From: Symploca sp. SIO1C2
GTDB lineage: Bacteria > Cyanobacteriota > Cyanobacteriia > Cyanobacteriales > Coleofasciculaceae
NCBI GenBank assembly: GCA_010672925.1
Contig: JAAHFP010000004.1
Location: 124,001 to 188,000, forward strand
Reading direction: 5' to 3'
Length of the DNA stretch: 64,000 bases
The translations under genes and the position numbers were made by a program. This document shows, piece by piece, positions 44,748 through 55,140 of the stretch; the first letter of the stretch is position 1, and every line of letters begins with the position of its first letter. Under the pieces are notes generated by a model. It saw only the letters and a program-made list of their open reading frames with translations, did not search any database and was not told where the DNA came from.

Positions 44748-47700
44748 CTAATTCAAACAAGCTTCCAGCTTTTGGGCAAGAACCCGGACGTGAGACTGCT
44801 GCATCGTCCCATAATGATCACCGGGAATAACATAAGTTTCTAACTCCCCTGTAACTAAAGAACTCCAGCCTCGATCGTCTTCTGGCGAGCTGGCACAAAA
44901 CAGGGCAACCCGACCCGAATAAGGTTGAGGTTGATAGTTTGCCAGAGCAATTCGGTTGGCTTTGAAAACTTGGAACAAACGACACATTTGCTCTATACCC
45001 ACTTCCGGCGGCAACAGATTCCGGCGTTTGGCTGCCGCCAAGATGTTCTGTAATGGTTCTTCTGGCTTGAGTTGCTGGATATTCTGGGCAGAAATAGGCA
45101 GTTGGGTTCCAAACAAACCGCCCAAGTCAGCAGCTAGAGAATTGGCCAAAGTTGCTTCATCTATTTGTTCTACTTGCGACGAAGCTGCGATTGGCGTGTA
45201 GCTATCGATTAAAGCAACAAGTGCCACCTCTTGCCCTAGGGAAAGTAACTGTCGCGCCATTTCCCAAGCAACCACACCGCCCATAGACCAACCGCCCAGA
45301 TAATAAGGACCGTTAGCTTGAATTTCCTGTAAGGCTTCTATATAAATAGCCGCCATAGACTCTATCTCGGTCAAGGGTTCTTTTTCGTCAGATAATCCCA
45401 GAGACTGCAAGCCGTAAAACGGTTGGTTGTTGCCTAGATGTCGGGCTAATTCTGCATAGCAGAGAACGTTGCCCCCAATCGGATGCACGCAGAACAAGGG
45501 CGGCAAATCTCCCGAATGTTGAATCGGAACTAAGGGAGAAGAGGAGCGGAAATTGCCCTGCGCCGACAGCAAATTAGCTTGACTTTCGATAGTTGGTTCG
45601 GTAAATAGCGTTGTCAAAGGTAGATGAATGCCAAACTGCCGTTCGATGCGAGCCATCAAGCGTACCGCTAATAGGGAATGACCGCCCAAGTCAAAGAAGT
45701 TGTTTGTGACTCCTACGGGACTGACATTGAGAACTTCCGACCAAATTTGAGATAATTGCAGTTCTACCGCGTTGCGGGGCGGGATCAAGCTAGCGGCGAA
45801 GGAGAGATTGTCTCCATCGGGTGCGGGTAGGGCGGGGCGATTGACTTTTCCGTTAGGAGTTAAAGGTATTGTCTCTAAAAATACGAAAGCTCCTGGCACC
45901 ATGTAAGAGGGAAGTTTACTTTTCAGGAAACCCCGTAAAACAGACCCCGCTAGTTCTTCTTCTGCCTCAGGAACGATATAGGCAACGAGGCGCTTGTCCC
46001 CTGAAATGTCTTGTCCGACAATAACCACCGCTTCGTGGACTTCTGGGTGTTGAGCTAACGTTGCTTCGATTTCCCCGAGTTCGATGCGGAAGCCTCGGAT
46101 TTTCACCTGGTTGTCGATGCGTCCGATAAATTCAATATTGCCATCCGGGAGATAGCGGGCTAAATCGCCGGTTTTGTATAAGCGAGAACCTAGTTCGTCG
46201 CTAAAGGGATTGGGGATAAACTTTTGGGCGGTTAATTCGGGACGCTTGAAATAACCTCGGGCTAATCCCATACCGCCGATATGGAGTTCCCCTGATACGC
46301 CAATGGGAACGGGTTGTAAATATTTGTCGAGAATATAGATTTGGGTATTGGAAATGGGACTCCCGATCGACAGTGACACATTTTCGTGGCTTTCTATAAG
46401 ATCAGAAGCATTCACCGAACAAACTGTTGACCAAACTGTAGCCTCTGTCGGACCGTATAAGTTCCAGAGAGAAGAGCATTTTCCTAGAAGTTGAACAGCT
46501 AGTTGCTTAGACAAAGCTTCTCCACCACAAAGTATTTTCAATTGCGGACTGCCTTGCCAACCGGAGGCCAGCAGCATTCGCCAAGTTGCCGGAGTGGCTT
46601 GCATCGCGGTAGCACCAGAAAGTTCCAATTTCGATAGCAGCCGCTTGCCGTCAGTTGCTTCCTCTCGACTCGCTAAGATTACTTTTGCTCCCACGATTAA
46701 CGGTAAGTAAATCTCTAGGGCAGCAATGTCAAAACTGATGGTCGTGACAGCTAAGATAGCGTCCGTATCGCTTAACCCTGGTATCGTTCGCATTGAACAT
46801 AGAAAGTTGACTAGAGATTGATGGCAGATTTGCACCCCTTTGGGCTTGCCTGTGGAGCCGGACGTATATATGACGTATGCTAAGCTGTCAGGTCGGACTG
46901 GAAGCGAGGCATTAGTTGTGCTATTGGTCGATATCGATTCCCAGTCACTATCTAAACAGACAACTAGCTCTGGTAAAGATGGCAGTTGTATCGCTAGTTC
47001 TTTTGTTGTTATTAATATTGTTGTTTGGGAATCAGAAAGTATATAGGCGAGGCGCTCTGGTGGATAATCTGGGTCTAATGGCAGGTATGCCCCACCGGTT
47101 TTGAGAATCCCCAATAATCCTACTATCATAGAGAGCGATCGCTCTACACAAATACCGACTAGCACTTCTGCCCCTACTCCCAAGCTTTGCAGGTAATGCG
47201 CCAGTTGATTTGCCCGTAAGTTCAGCTCGCGATAGGTAAGTTGTTCTTCCTCAAATACTACTGCTATTGCATCTGGCGTCCGTTCTACTTGCTTTTCAAA
47301 TAACTGATGAAAGCAATAATTTTCGGGGTATTGTGAGCGAGTATTGTTCCACTCTAGCAACAGTTGATGTCGTTCTTCTTCCGCCATCAAAGGCAAAAAA
47401 GCAACCCTTTCTTCAGGAGAAGCGACAATAGCTTCCAATAAATTCTGAAAATGTACTGCTATCCGGGAGATAGTCTCGGCGTCAAATAAATCAGTATTGT
47501 ATTCCCACCTGCCCGTTAATCCTGACTCTGTCTCCCTCATCCACAGAGTCAGGTCAAATTGGGAAGTAGCGTTATTAGTTGCCAAACGACTTACCTTTAA
47601 TCCCGATAATTCCCAACTTTCCCCAGTCTTTTCGGCTTCTGCATATTGCAGCGCAAACATAACCTGAAATAGCGGCGTATAGCTTTGGTTGCGCTCTGGT

Positions 47701-50700
47701 TGCAATTCTTCTACCAATTGCTCGAAGGGCACATCTCCATGAGAATAGGCATCTAGGCAAGTTTCTCGCAACTGATGCAACAAAGAAGCAAAACTGGAAT
47801 TTTCTTCAAAGGTAGTTCGCAATACTAAGGTATTGACAAAAAAGCCAATTAGTGATTCTATTTCCGGGCTAGATCTGTTGGCAATGGGAGACCCCACCAC
47901 AATATCTGTTTGGCCGCTATAACGATAAAGCAAGGTGCTAAAAGCCGCCAACAGAGCCATAAACAGAGTGGCACCATATTTTTGACTTACCTCCAACAGT
48001 TTAGTAATCAATTCTACAGAGAAAGAAAAAGACACACTCGCACCTCGCAATCCCCGAACTGAAGGCCGGGGTCGGTCTGTTGGCAATTCTAATTGAGGCG
48101 GAATTCCGGCTAACTGTTGTTTCCAGTAGTCTAGTTCGGTAGCAATGGCCTCTGGAGTCAAGCACTGACGCTGCCAAATGGCAAAATCTGCATATTGGAT
48201 GGGGAGTTCTGGTAAAGGGGAAGGTTTTTGTTGAGAAAACGCTTCATATAGAACCTGCAATTCGCGGAAAAATACCCCCAGAGACCAATCATCGGAGACT
48301 ATATGGTGCATAGTCAGCAGTAGGATATTAGACTTGGCGCTCAAACGCAATAGTTTAAATCGCACTAACAGTTCGGTAGCGATGTCAAAAAATTTGCTTG
48401 CTTCTTCTTTAGCTAATCTTTGTACTTCGCTTTCTCGACTTGCTTCGGGGATATTCTGTAGATCTATAACTGGAAGTTCTAGATTAGACGCAGGGGCGAT
48501 CACTTGGAATGGAGTGCCATTCTCGGCGGGAAAAGTGACGCGCAGAACTTCGTGACGGCGGACTATTTCTAATAAAGCTGCTTCTAGGGCGACAATATTC
48601 AGACAACCATCTAGGTGGATTGCTACGGGAATATTGTAGGTGGCGCTTTTCTCTTCCAGTAGCTCTAGAAACCAAAGTCTTTGTTGGGCAAAAGATAAGG
48701 GCACATTTGCGTCTTTTGTTCTTGGGGTAATAGGTGGCAGTTGTAACCTAGTTACTCCCTCGCTGCGAGCCTTGTCTATCTCTTTAGCTAGTTCTGCGAT
48801 TGTCGGCAATTGAAATAGCTTTTTCAATGGTAGCTCTACCGAAAAAGTATCCCCTATCCTCGATATCGCTTGCATCGCTTTCAGAGAATGTCCTCCAATT
48901 TCAAAGAAATTCTCCTCTATTCCCACCTTTTTCAATCCCAATACTTCATCCCAGATGGCAGCTAGCAACTCTTCTGTGGGAGTGCGAGGGGCTATTTTCT
49001 CAGTCGAACTGCCGAAATTAGAAGCATCCGGTTCCGGTAGGCCACGGCGATTTATTTTGCTGTTGGGAGTTAGAGGGATAGCATCTAAAAAGACAAATGC
49101 GCTGGGCACCATGTAGTCAGGTAGCTTGGTTTTCAGGAACGTTCGCAAAACAGATACCGCTACTTGTTCTTTAGCAACAATATAGGCAACGAGGTGCTTG
49201 TCCCCAGTCGAATCTTCCCGAACAACAACCACGGCTTCCCGCAAGTTTGGGTGTTGAGTTAACGTTGCTTCTATTTCTCCAAGTTCGATGCGGAAGCCTC
49301 GGATTTTTATCTGGTTGTCGATACGTCCGATAAACTCAATGTTGCCATCCTGGAGATAGCAGGCTAAATCCCCTGTTTTGTATAATCGTGAATCCAGTTC
49401 GTTGCTAAAGGGGTTGGGGATAAACTTTTGGGCGGTTAATTCGGGGCGGCCTTGATAACCTCGGGCTAATCCCGCACCGCCGATATGGAGTTCCCCCGGT
49501 ACACCGATAGGAACCGGTTGGAGATAGCGATCGAGAATATAGATTTGGGTATTGGCAATGGGAGTACCAATCGAGCAGTTGATATCTTGGTGGTGGGAGG
49601 AATAACTAGAGGCATTGATATGGCAGGCAGTTGACCAAACTGTAGTCTCCGTTGGGCCATATAGGTTCCAGAGACAAGCTCCTTTTTCTATGAGGCGAAA
49701 AGCTAGTTCTCGGGGTACGGCTTCGCCACCGCAAATAATTTTTAATCCACTACTACTCTGCCAACCAGCCGCCAGCAGCATTTTCACGGTGACTGGAGTT
49801 GCCTGCATCGCAGTAGCGCCAGAGTTTTCCAATGTTGACAATAGCTGCTTGCCGTCAGTAGCCACTTCCCTAGAGACCAAAATAGTTTTTCCACCGACTA
49901 TCAGTGGCAGATAAATTTCCGGAACTGCCATATCAAAACCGATAGTGGTAGCTGCCAGAATAGAATCGCTGTTGCTTAAACCGGGGGCGACTTGCATTGC
50001 AGTCACAAGGTTAACGAGGGATTTGTGGCATATTTCTACGCCTTTGGGTTGTCCGGTAGAGCCGGAGGTATAAATGACGTATGCGAGATTCTCAGGTTGA
50101 GAAGTTACTTCTGGATTGCGATCGCTAAACTCAGCTATTTGTTCTGAATCTGTATCTAAGCAGATTGATCGCGCCGAATGTTTCGGTAAAGATGTCAATA
50201 ATGTTTCCCGAGTCACCAACAAATTTATCCCGGAAGAAGAAAGGATGCTGGCGATGCGATCGCTCGGATATTCTGGATCTAGAGGCACATAAGCCCCACC
50301 AGCTTTAAGAACCCCCAGCAATCCTATAATCATTTCCAGCGATCGCTCGACGCAAATCGCCACTAGCACCTCTGGTCCCACTCCCAAGCCTTGCAAATAC
50401 CGCGCCAATTGGTTTGCTTTCGCATTTAACTCTCGATAGGTTAGTTGTTCTTCCTCAAAAACCACTGCCACGGCATCGGGAGACCGTTCCACCTGTTCCT
50501 CAAACAATTGATGGATGCACTTATCCCGGGGATACTCTGCTTTGGTCTCGTTCCACTCTACTAACAACTGATGGCGTTCCCATGGAGTCAGCAATGGCAG
50601 TTCCCTAATTCGCACTTCAGGATTGGCGACTATTGCTTCGAGCAAAGTCTGAAAATGTTCTGCCATCCGCGAGATAGTTTCTGCCTCAAATAAATCCGTG

Positions 50701-53700
50701 CTGTATTGGAAATACCCGTTCAGTTCGCGCTCAGTCTCCCACACCAGAAGGCATAGATCGACCGCAGTCGTTTTATCCTCAATATCTTGGATTGACCGCA
50801 GGGGTTCGCTTTTCAGACCGGATGTTTCTAGTTGCTCTAGTTTGCTAGTCGGTAAGTTAACCCAATCCAACATAACCTGAAACAGAGGATTGTGGCTCAG
50901 TTGCCTTTCTGGTTGTATAGCTTCTATTACTTGCGCGTATGGCACATCTTGATTAACCAAAGCTTCTAGCACTGTCTGACTTACCTGAGAGAGCAAATCT
51001 CGGAAAGTGGGATTGTTATCCAATTCAATTCTCAGCACCAGCAGATTCAAAAATGGACCGATTAACGATTCAGTTTCTACCAAATTGCGCTGGGTTACTG
51101 GCGTGCCAATATTGATATCCTCTTGAGAACTGTAGCGAAAGAGCAAGGTTGCCCAAGCTGCCAACACGGTCATATATAAAGTCGCACCCTCTCGCTGACT
51201 TAATTTCAAGAGTTTTTCAGTAAGGTCGGCGCGAACGTGAAAGTGCTGCCTGCCCCCTCGGAAAGTCTGCTCCGAAGGGCGGGCTCGGTCTGTTGGAAGT
51301 TCCAAAAGCGGCAGACTGTCTGAGAGTTGTTTTTTCCAATATTCGAGCTGGGATTCTAGCATCCATTCAGTTAGCTGCTTCCTTTGCCAGCAAGCAAAAT
51401 CGGCATATTGTACGGACAGCTTTGGCAAAGGTGAGGATTGACCGGATACAAAAGTCGAGTAAAGAGACATCAACTCTTGGAAAAATATTCCTGTTGACCA
51501 AGCATCGCCAATAATGTGGCTCATCGTTAGCAGTAAAGCATGGGATTTCGATTCCAATCGCAGCACCATGATTCGTAGCAAGGGGCCTTGAGCAAGGTCA
51601 AAAGGATGCTCTAATTCTTCTTGGGCATATTTTTTAAGAGTTTCAGATTTTGCCTCTAGTGACAGGTTTTGCAAATCAATCACTGGCACAGGTATCTGTA
51701 AGGAAGGAGCAATGACCTGCACCAACAAACCATTAGTTAATGTGAAGGTGGAGCGCAGGATTTCATGACGGCTCACAATTTCGGCAACGGCTCGTTCGAG
51801 GGCAGTTAGATTAAGAATTCCAGTTAAACGCCACGCTGCTTTAATGGTGTAGTATATGGCACTGTTTCGGTCTTGCTGAATTAGATACCAGAATTGTTCC
51901 TGAATAAAAGATGAGGGTAGGTTTTGGTTACGTGCAGCTGGCGCGATCGCTTTTGTTGTCGGCTCCGAATTTTCTTGAATGCTTGTCCCTATCGCCAAGG
52001 TTAACTCGGCAATGGTTGGACATTCAAACAAAGTATAAACTGGCAAATCTAAATTGAAGGCATCGCGGATGCGACTTAGAACTCTGGCTACCAGTAGGGA
52101 ATGTCCGCCCAGTTCAAAGAAATTGTCGTGTATGCCGACTTCCTCTCCTAGCAAAGCGCTCCAGATATCTGCTAAAACCTTTTGACTTTTGCTACTAGGC
52201 TGCACAAAGGGGGTTGATAGATGGAGACGGGAGACTTCCGGAACTGGGAGAGCGAGACGATCTATTTTATTGTTGGGAGTCAGGGGCAAAGCGTCTAGGA
52301 TGACAAAAGCACTAGGCATCATGTAGTCTGGCAGCCTTTCCGATAAGAAACTACGCAGCTCCTTGATAGTAGGAACAACCTGGCGAATGAGAACTATATA
52401 AGCAACTAAGTGGGGGTTCCCAGGACTGTTTTCGTGGCTAGTCGCTACCACAGATAACACCTTCGGGTGCTGCCCAAGGGTTGCTTCGATTTCTCCAAGT
52501 TCGACGCGAAAACCTCTTATTTTGACTTGAAAATCTTGGCGACCTAAAAACTCTAATGTGCCATCTGGCCTTAATCGACCCAAGTCTCCGCTACGATAAA
52601 TCTGTCGCTTTCCTCCTTCTGGATCTGGCAAAAATACAGTTTCTGTTAATTCTGGCTTTTGCCAGTAACCCAAAGCAATATAGGCGCTGCGAATGGCAAT
52701 TTCTCCATAGTCAGGTGCGGGTTTGCCTGCTTCATCCAGCAGTAATAGCTCCGTTTCTGCAACTGGATACCCGACTGACAGTAACCCTAGATCGCCTATT
52801 TCCGTTTCCTTATTTAGGGTATATTGAAAGTTAAAGGAAGATTCGGAACATCCCATCAAATTGACCAATAGGCAGTCTGAAGCGAAATATTTTTTATAGG
52901 ATTCAAAGTCTGTTGTTAAGGCGGCTTCTCCTCCCAATACTACTAAACGAATCCAGTCTAGCTCAGTCTGCTTCGCCCCATTCTTTTCTTTCAGAATCTC
53001 AATTAATTGCCGATAAACTGTTGGTGTCGAGTGATAAATCGTAATTTTTTCTTGGCTCAACCATGTTCCCAAACTGGCAAAACTTTCTTGTTTCAGGTCA
53101 AATAAGCATAGAGTTGCTCCATTTAGCAATGAAGCAAATATATCAATTATGGCCGCATCAAAACTATAGGAAGACAGCAGCGTCAGTCTGTCAGCTCCAG
53201 TAATATGAAGATTGTTGCTGTAAGCTCTAATAAAATGGAGAATATTGCGGTGATTTTGCACTACTCCTTTGGGCACCCCTGTCGAGCCAGATGTGTAGAG
53301 GATATAGGCTGGTGCTTCTGGCGAAATCGACAGCACGAGGTTGGAGACAGTAGTTGGGCACTCTAGGTTATCAATATTGACTATCGCTATTTTTCCTTGA
53401 GTTATCTTTTGTGCCAAATCCCAATTTGTCTTATTTGTCAAGATAATTTGGGGTTGGGAATCTTGCAAAATATACTTTAGTCTGGAACTGGGATAGGTTG
53501 GATCGAGGGGAATATAGATTTTGCCAAGCTTGAGGACTGCCAAGATACTAGCGATCGCTGGGGCATCATGTTCTAGCAGTAGAGCTATTCTCTCTAAACC
53601 ATTGTGGCAACTATTGAGGATATAATTTGCCGTTGCATTGGTGCAATTGTTTAAGGTTTGGTAAGTCCACTGGTAATTTTTGCTGGAAATCGCAATTGAC

Positions 53701-53774
53701 TGAGGCACTCTCCGTACCTGTACCTCAAAGCGATCGCCTATGGAGCTATCCAGAGCCTGCAAGGGAAAATCCAT
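44748..53774 (-). CDS. Three-module non-ribosomal peptide synthetase, A-T-C-A-T-C-A-T-TE
   Basis: 3008 residues. Module 1: A1 (1-510; YTSGSTGVPKG 158-168) and T1 (GGHS, Ser559), with no condensation domain, so a starter. Module 2: C2 (615-1070; SHIIGDAWS 752-760), A2 (1085-1580; YTSGSTGQPKG), T2 (Ser1630). Module 3: C3 (1690-2130; HHIVSDDWS), A3 (2150-2650), T3 (Ser2700). Release: TE (2755-3008) with nucleophile Ser2830 in GWSMGG, Asp2857 and His2987 in GDHYG. Binding pocket read by eye: A3 DILQLGLVW, close to the Gly code DILQLGLIW; A2 DMPQIGLVW; A1 about DAIHVGLFN, unassigned, with MGCSES in place of YGPTE. C2 lacks the first His of the HH pair but keeps the catalytic one. A2 and A3 are strongly alike. 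Product: a three-residue peptide ending in Gly, linear or cyclic. No other pathway genes visible. Confidence 0.95.
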   Translation of the reverse strand: MDFPLQALDSSIGDRFEVQVRRVPQSIAISSKNYQWTYQTLNNCTNATANYILNSCHNGLERIALLLEHDAPAIASILAVLKLGKIYIPLDPTYPSSRLKYILQDSQPQIILTNKTNWDLAQKITQGKIAIVNIDNLECPTTVSNLVLSISPEAPAYILYTSGSTGVPKGVVQNHRNILHFIRAYSNNLHITGADRLTLLSSYSFDAAIIDIFASLLNGATLCLFDLKQESFASLGTWLSQEKITIYHSTPTVYRQLIEILKEKNGAKQTELDWIRLVVLGGEAALTTDFESYKKYFASDCLLVNLMGCSESSFNFQYTLNKETEIGDLGLLSVGYPVAETELLLLDEAGKPAPDYGEIAIRSAYIALGYWQKPELTETVFLPDPEGGKRQIYRSGDLGRLRPDGTLEFLGRQDFQVKIRGFRVELGEIEATLGQHPKVLSVVATSHENSPGNPHLVAYIVLIRQVVPTIKELRSFLSERLPDYMMPSAFVILDALPLTPNNKIDRLALPVPEVSRLHLSTPFVQPSSKSQKVLADIWSALLGEEVGIHDNFFELGGHSLLVARVLSRIRDAFNLDLPVYTLFECPTIAELTLAIGTSIQENSEPTTKAIAPAARNQNLPSSFIQEQFWYLIQQDRNSAIYYTIKAAWRLTGILNLTALERAVAEIVSRHEILRSTFTLTNGLLVQVIAPSLQIPVPVIDLQNLSLEAKSETLKKYAQEELEHPFDLAQGPLLRIMVLRLESKSHALLLTMSHIIGDAWSTGIFFQELMSLYSTFVSGQSSPLPKLSVQYADFACWQRKQLTEWMLESQLEYWKKQLSDSLPLLELPTDRARPSEQTFRGGRQHFHVRADLTEKLLKLSQREGATLYMTVLAAWATLLFRYSSQEDINIGTPVTQRNLVETESLIGPFLNLLVLRIELDNNPTFRDLLSQVSQTVLEALVNQDVPYAQVIEAIQPERQLSHNPLFQVMLDWVNLPTSKLEQLETSGLKSEPLRSIQDIEDKTTAVDLCLLVWETERELNGYFQYSTDLFEAETISRMAEHFQTLLEAIVANPEVRIRELPLLTPWERHQLLVEWNETKAEYPRDKCIHQLFEEQVERSPDAVAVVFEEEQLTYRELNAKANQLARYLQGLGVGPEVLVAICVERSLEMIIGLLGVLKAGGAYVPLDPEYPSDRIASILSSSGINLLVTRETLLTSLPKHSARSICLDTDSEQIAEFSDRNPEVTSQPENLAYVIYTSGSTGQPKGVEICHKSLVNLVTAMQVAPGLSNSDSILAATTIGFDMAVPEIYLPLIVGGKTILVSREVATDGKQLLSTLENSGATAMQATPVTVKMLLAAGWQSSSGLKIICGGEAVPRELAFRLIEKGACLWNLYGPTETTVWSTACHINASSYSSHHQDINCSIGTPIANTQIYILDRYLQPVPIGVPGELHIGGAGLARGYQGRPELTAQKFIPNPFSNELDSRLYKTGDLACYLQDGNIEFIGRIDNQIKIRGFRIELGEIEATLTQHPNLREAVVVVREDSTGDKHLVAYIVAKEQVAVSVLRTFLKTKLPDYMVPSAFVFLDAIPLTPNSKINRRGLPEPDASNFGSSTEKIAPRTPTEELLAAIWDEVLGLKKVGIEENFFEIGGHSLKAMQAISRIGDTFSVELPLKKLFQLPTIAELAKEIDKARSEGVTRLQLPPITPRTKDANVPLSFAQQRLWFLELLEEKSATYNIPVAIHLDGCLNIVALEAALLEIVRRHEVLRVTFPAENGTPFQVIAPASNLELPVIDLQNIPEASRESEVQRLAKEEASKFFDIATELLVRFKLLRLSAKSNILLLTMHHIVSDDWSLGVFFRELQVLYEAFSQQKPSPLPELPIQYADFAIWQRQCLTPEAIATELDYWKQQLAGIPPQLELPTDRPRPSVRGLRGASVSFSFSVELITKLLEVSQKYGATLFMALLAAFSTLLYRYSGQTDIVVGSPIANRSSPEIESLIGFFVNTLVLRTTFEENSSFASLLHQLRETCLDAYSHGDVPFEQLVEELQPERNQSYTPLFQVMFALQYAEAEKTGESWELSGLKVSRLATNNATSQFDLTLWMRETESGLTGRWEYNTDLFDAETISRIAVHFQNLLEAIVASPEERVAFLPLMAEEERHQLLLEWNNTRSQYPENYCFHQLFEKQVERTPDAIAVVFEEEQLTYRELNLRANQLAHYLQSLGVGAEVLVGICVERSLSMIVGLLGILKTGGAYLPLDPDYPPERLAYILSDSQTTILITTKELAIQLPSLPELVVCLDSDWESISTNSTTNASLPVRPDSLAYVIYTSGSTGKPKGVQICHQSLVNFLCSMRTIPGLSDTDAILAVTTISFDIAALEIYLPLIVGAKVILASREEATDGKRLLSKLELSGATAMQATPATWRMLLASGWQGSPQLKILCGGEALSKQLAVQLLGKCSSLWNLYGPTEATVWSTVCSVNASDLIESHENVSLSIGSPISNTQIYILDKYLQPVPIGVSGELHIGGMGLARGYFKRPELTAQKFIPNPFSDELGSRLYKTGDLARYLPDGNIEFIGRIDNQVKIRGFRIELGEIEATLAQHPEVHEAVVIVGQDISGDKRLVAYIVPEAEEELAGSVLRGFLKSKLPSYMVPGAFVFLETIPLTPNGKVNRPALPAPDGDNLSFAASLIPPRNAVELQLSQIWSEVLNVSPVGVTNNFFDLGGHSLLAVRLMARIERQFGIHLPLTTLFTEPTIESQANLLSAQGNFRSSSPLVPIQHSGDLPPLFCVHPIGGNVLCYAELARHLGNNQPFYGLQSLGLSDEKEPLTEIESMAAIYIEALQEIQANGPYYLGGWSMGGVVAWEMARQLLSLGQEVALVALIDSYTPIAASSQVEQIDEATLANSLAADLGGLFGTQLPISAQNIQQLKPEEPLQNILAAAKRRNLLPPEVGIEQMCRLFQVFKANRIALANYQPQPYSGRVALFCASSPEDDRGWSSLVTGELETYVIPGDHYGTMQQSHVRVLAQKLEACLN

Positions 53775-53789
53775 AAATCTAGTATCGTA

Positions 53790-54194
53790 CTAGAGATTGG
53801 TAGAAATTGCCTGAACTGGACAAGTGGGAATACATTGCTCACAAACAATGCAGCGCGATCGCGAGAAATGGAGTCTAAATGTCTCTGGGGCCAGAGTTAG
53901 GGCTTGGGTGGGACAGACACCAGTACACAAACCACAATCTACACAACTGTCTTCTTCAATCAAAATTTCTCGCCCAACTAGTGAAACATGGATATCGACT
54001 GAACGCATCCACTCAATCGCTGCATCTATCTGATCAATCTCTCCCAAAAGTTCCATGACCAAGGTTCCCATTTGATTGGGAGCCACTTGAGCTCGGATGA
54101 TATTTGCTGCTACATTGAAATCTTTCGCTAATCGGTAAGTTACCGGCATTTGAACGGCACGTTGAGGAAAGGTCACTGTTACCCGTTTTTTCAT
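53790..54194 (-). CDS. NIL-domain protein with two [4Fe-4S] ferredoxin motifs
   Basis: 134 residues. An N-terminal NIL domain (about 1-75: VTYRLAKDFNVAANIIRAQVAPNQMGTLVMELLG, a ligand-binding fold found in methionine ABC transporters) is followed by a bacterial ferredoxin domain: CVDCGLCTGVCP and CIVCEQCIPTCP, each four-cysteine block as in 2[4Fe-4S] ferredoxins. In plants and cyanobacteria such proteins are linked to sulfur amino acid metabolism or electron transfer. It ends 15 bp upstream of the NRPS start in the same direction, so the two could be co-transcribed, though a functional link is not evident. Confidence 0.9.
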   Translation of the reverse strand: MKKRVTVTFPQRAVQMPVTYRLAKDFNVAANIIRAQVAPNQMGTLVMELLGEIDQIDAAIEWMRSVDIHVSLVGREILIEEDSCVDCGLCTGVCPTQALTLAPETFRLHFSRSRCIVCEQCIPTCPVQAISTNL

Positions 54195-54291
54195 AGTTTT
54201 GTTAAAGTATTGTTGTGAAAGTTAACAAAGTTATTAGTTAAGGTCTGAGATTTTCTCTGTTCCTTCTTCTTTAATTAAATGAGAGTGAAGC

Positions 54292-54903
54292 ATGACTCCA
54301 AATTTACCCGACTCAGTACCGGCATCCTCCGAGAAAACTGAGACTACTAACGATACCCGTATCAGAAACTTTGTAATTGCTCTAGTAGCGATCGCTCTCG
54401 GTGTTGCCTTGTTCCTGGGGTTAAAAACGGAAACTGGTTCTGCTTCCCTAGAAACCCAAGCAGCGGCATCCACTCCCCTAGAAGTAGCATTGAGCAATGA
54501 CAAGCCAACATTGATGGAGTTCTATGCTAACTGGTGTACCGCTTGTCAGGCAATGTCCAAGGATTTGAGTGAATTGAAACAGCAGTATGCCACAAAAGTA
54601 AATTTTGTCATGCTGAATGTAGATAACAGCAAGTGGTTGCCCGAAATCCTCAACTATCGGGTTGATGGTATACCGCATTTTGTATTTTTAGGTGCAAACG
54701 GGCAAGCGATCGCTCAGACAATTGGGGAACAACCTCGTTCTATCCTAGAAGCTGATTTAGAGGCTCTAGTTGCTAATGTACCACTACCTTATACCCAGGA
54801 TAGTGGACAGATTTCTGCTTTTGAAGTACCAATCTCATCCACAAAGGCTAGTCAAGATGACCCTCGTAGTCATGGGGCTCAAGTAATGACCAATGACGAA
54901 TAA
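54292..54903 (+). CDS. txlA: Thioredoxin-like membrane protein (TxlA/HCF164 type)
   Basis: 203 residues. A single anchor at about 26-44 (VIALVAIALGVALFLGL) leads to a thioredoxin fold with the redox pair WCTAC (Cys82, Cys85), preceded by LMEFYANW, and a cis-Pro in DGIPHFVFL near 127. Topology predicts the catalytic part on the lumen side, where HCF164/TxlA delivers reducing power across the thylakoid membrane for cytochrome b6f assembly and possibly other lumen proteins. CcdA is the usual partner but is not in the window. The C-terminal tail after 160 is polar and variable. Divergent from the NIL-ferredoxin gene. Confidence 0.88.
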   Translation: MTPNLPDSVPASSEKTETTNDTRIRNFVIALVAIALGVALFLGLKTETGSASLETQAAASTPLEVALSNDKPTLMEFYANWCTACQAMSKDLSELKQQYATKVNFVMLNVDNSKWLPEILNYRVDGIPHFVFLGANGQAIAQTIGEQPRSILEADLEALVANVPLPYTQDSGQISAFEVPISSTKASQDDPRSHGAQVMTNDE

Positions 54904-54918
54904 TCATTGGTGAGTGTC

Positions 54919-55140
54919 AAGGGAGCTGGGGGAGCTGGGGGAGCTGGGGGAGCTGGGGGAGCTGAGGGAGCTGGGGAAGCTGAGGGAGCTGGGGGAGCTG
55001 GGGGAGCTGAGGGAGCTGGGGGAGCTGAGGAAAGTGCTCAAACACCATATGTGGGAGTTGACAAAATGTGCGACTCTTTAACTTGTCACCAATGACAAAT
55101 GACAAATGACAAATGACAAATGACAAATGACAAATAACCA
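54919..55140. repeat. 9-bp GAGCTGGGG array and TGACAAA heptamer array
   Basis: 54919-55031: about a dozen units of GGAGCTGGG or GGAGCTGAG. 55092-55140: seven or so TGACAAA units that lead into the next start codon. A Gly/Ala frame through the first array is not accepted as a gene. Confidence 0.85.

Noticed and set aside
54907-55095. Open frame made of Gly-Ala-Glu repeats
   Set aside because: It is the translation of a 9-bp tandem array that occurs in non-coding regions elsewhere (3211-3279); no ribosome site, and the opposite strand is open too.
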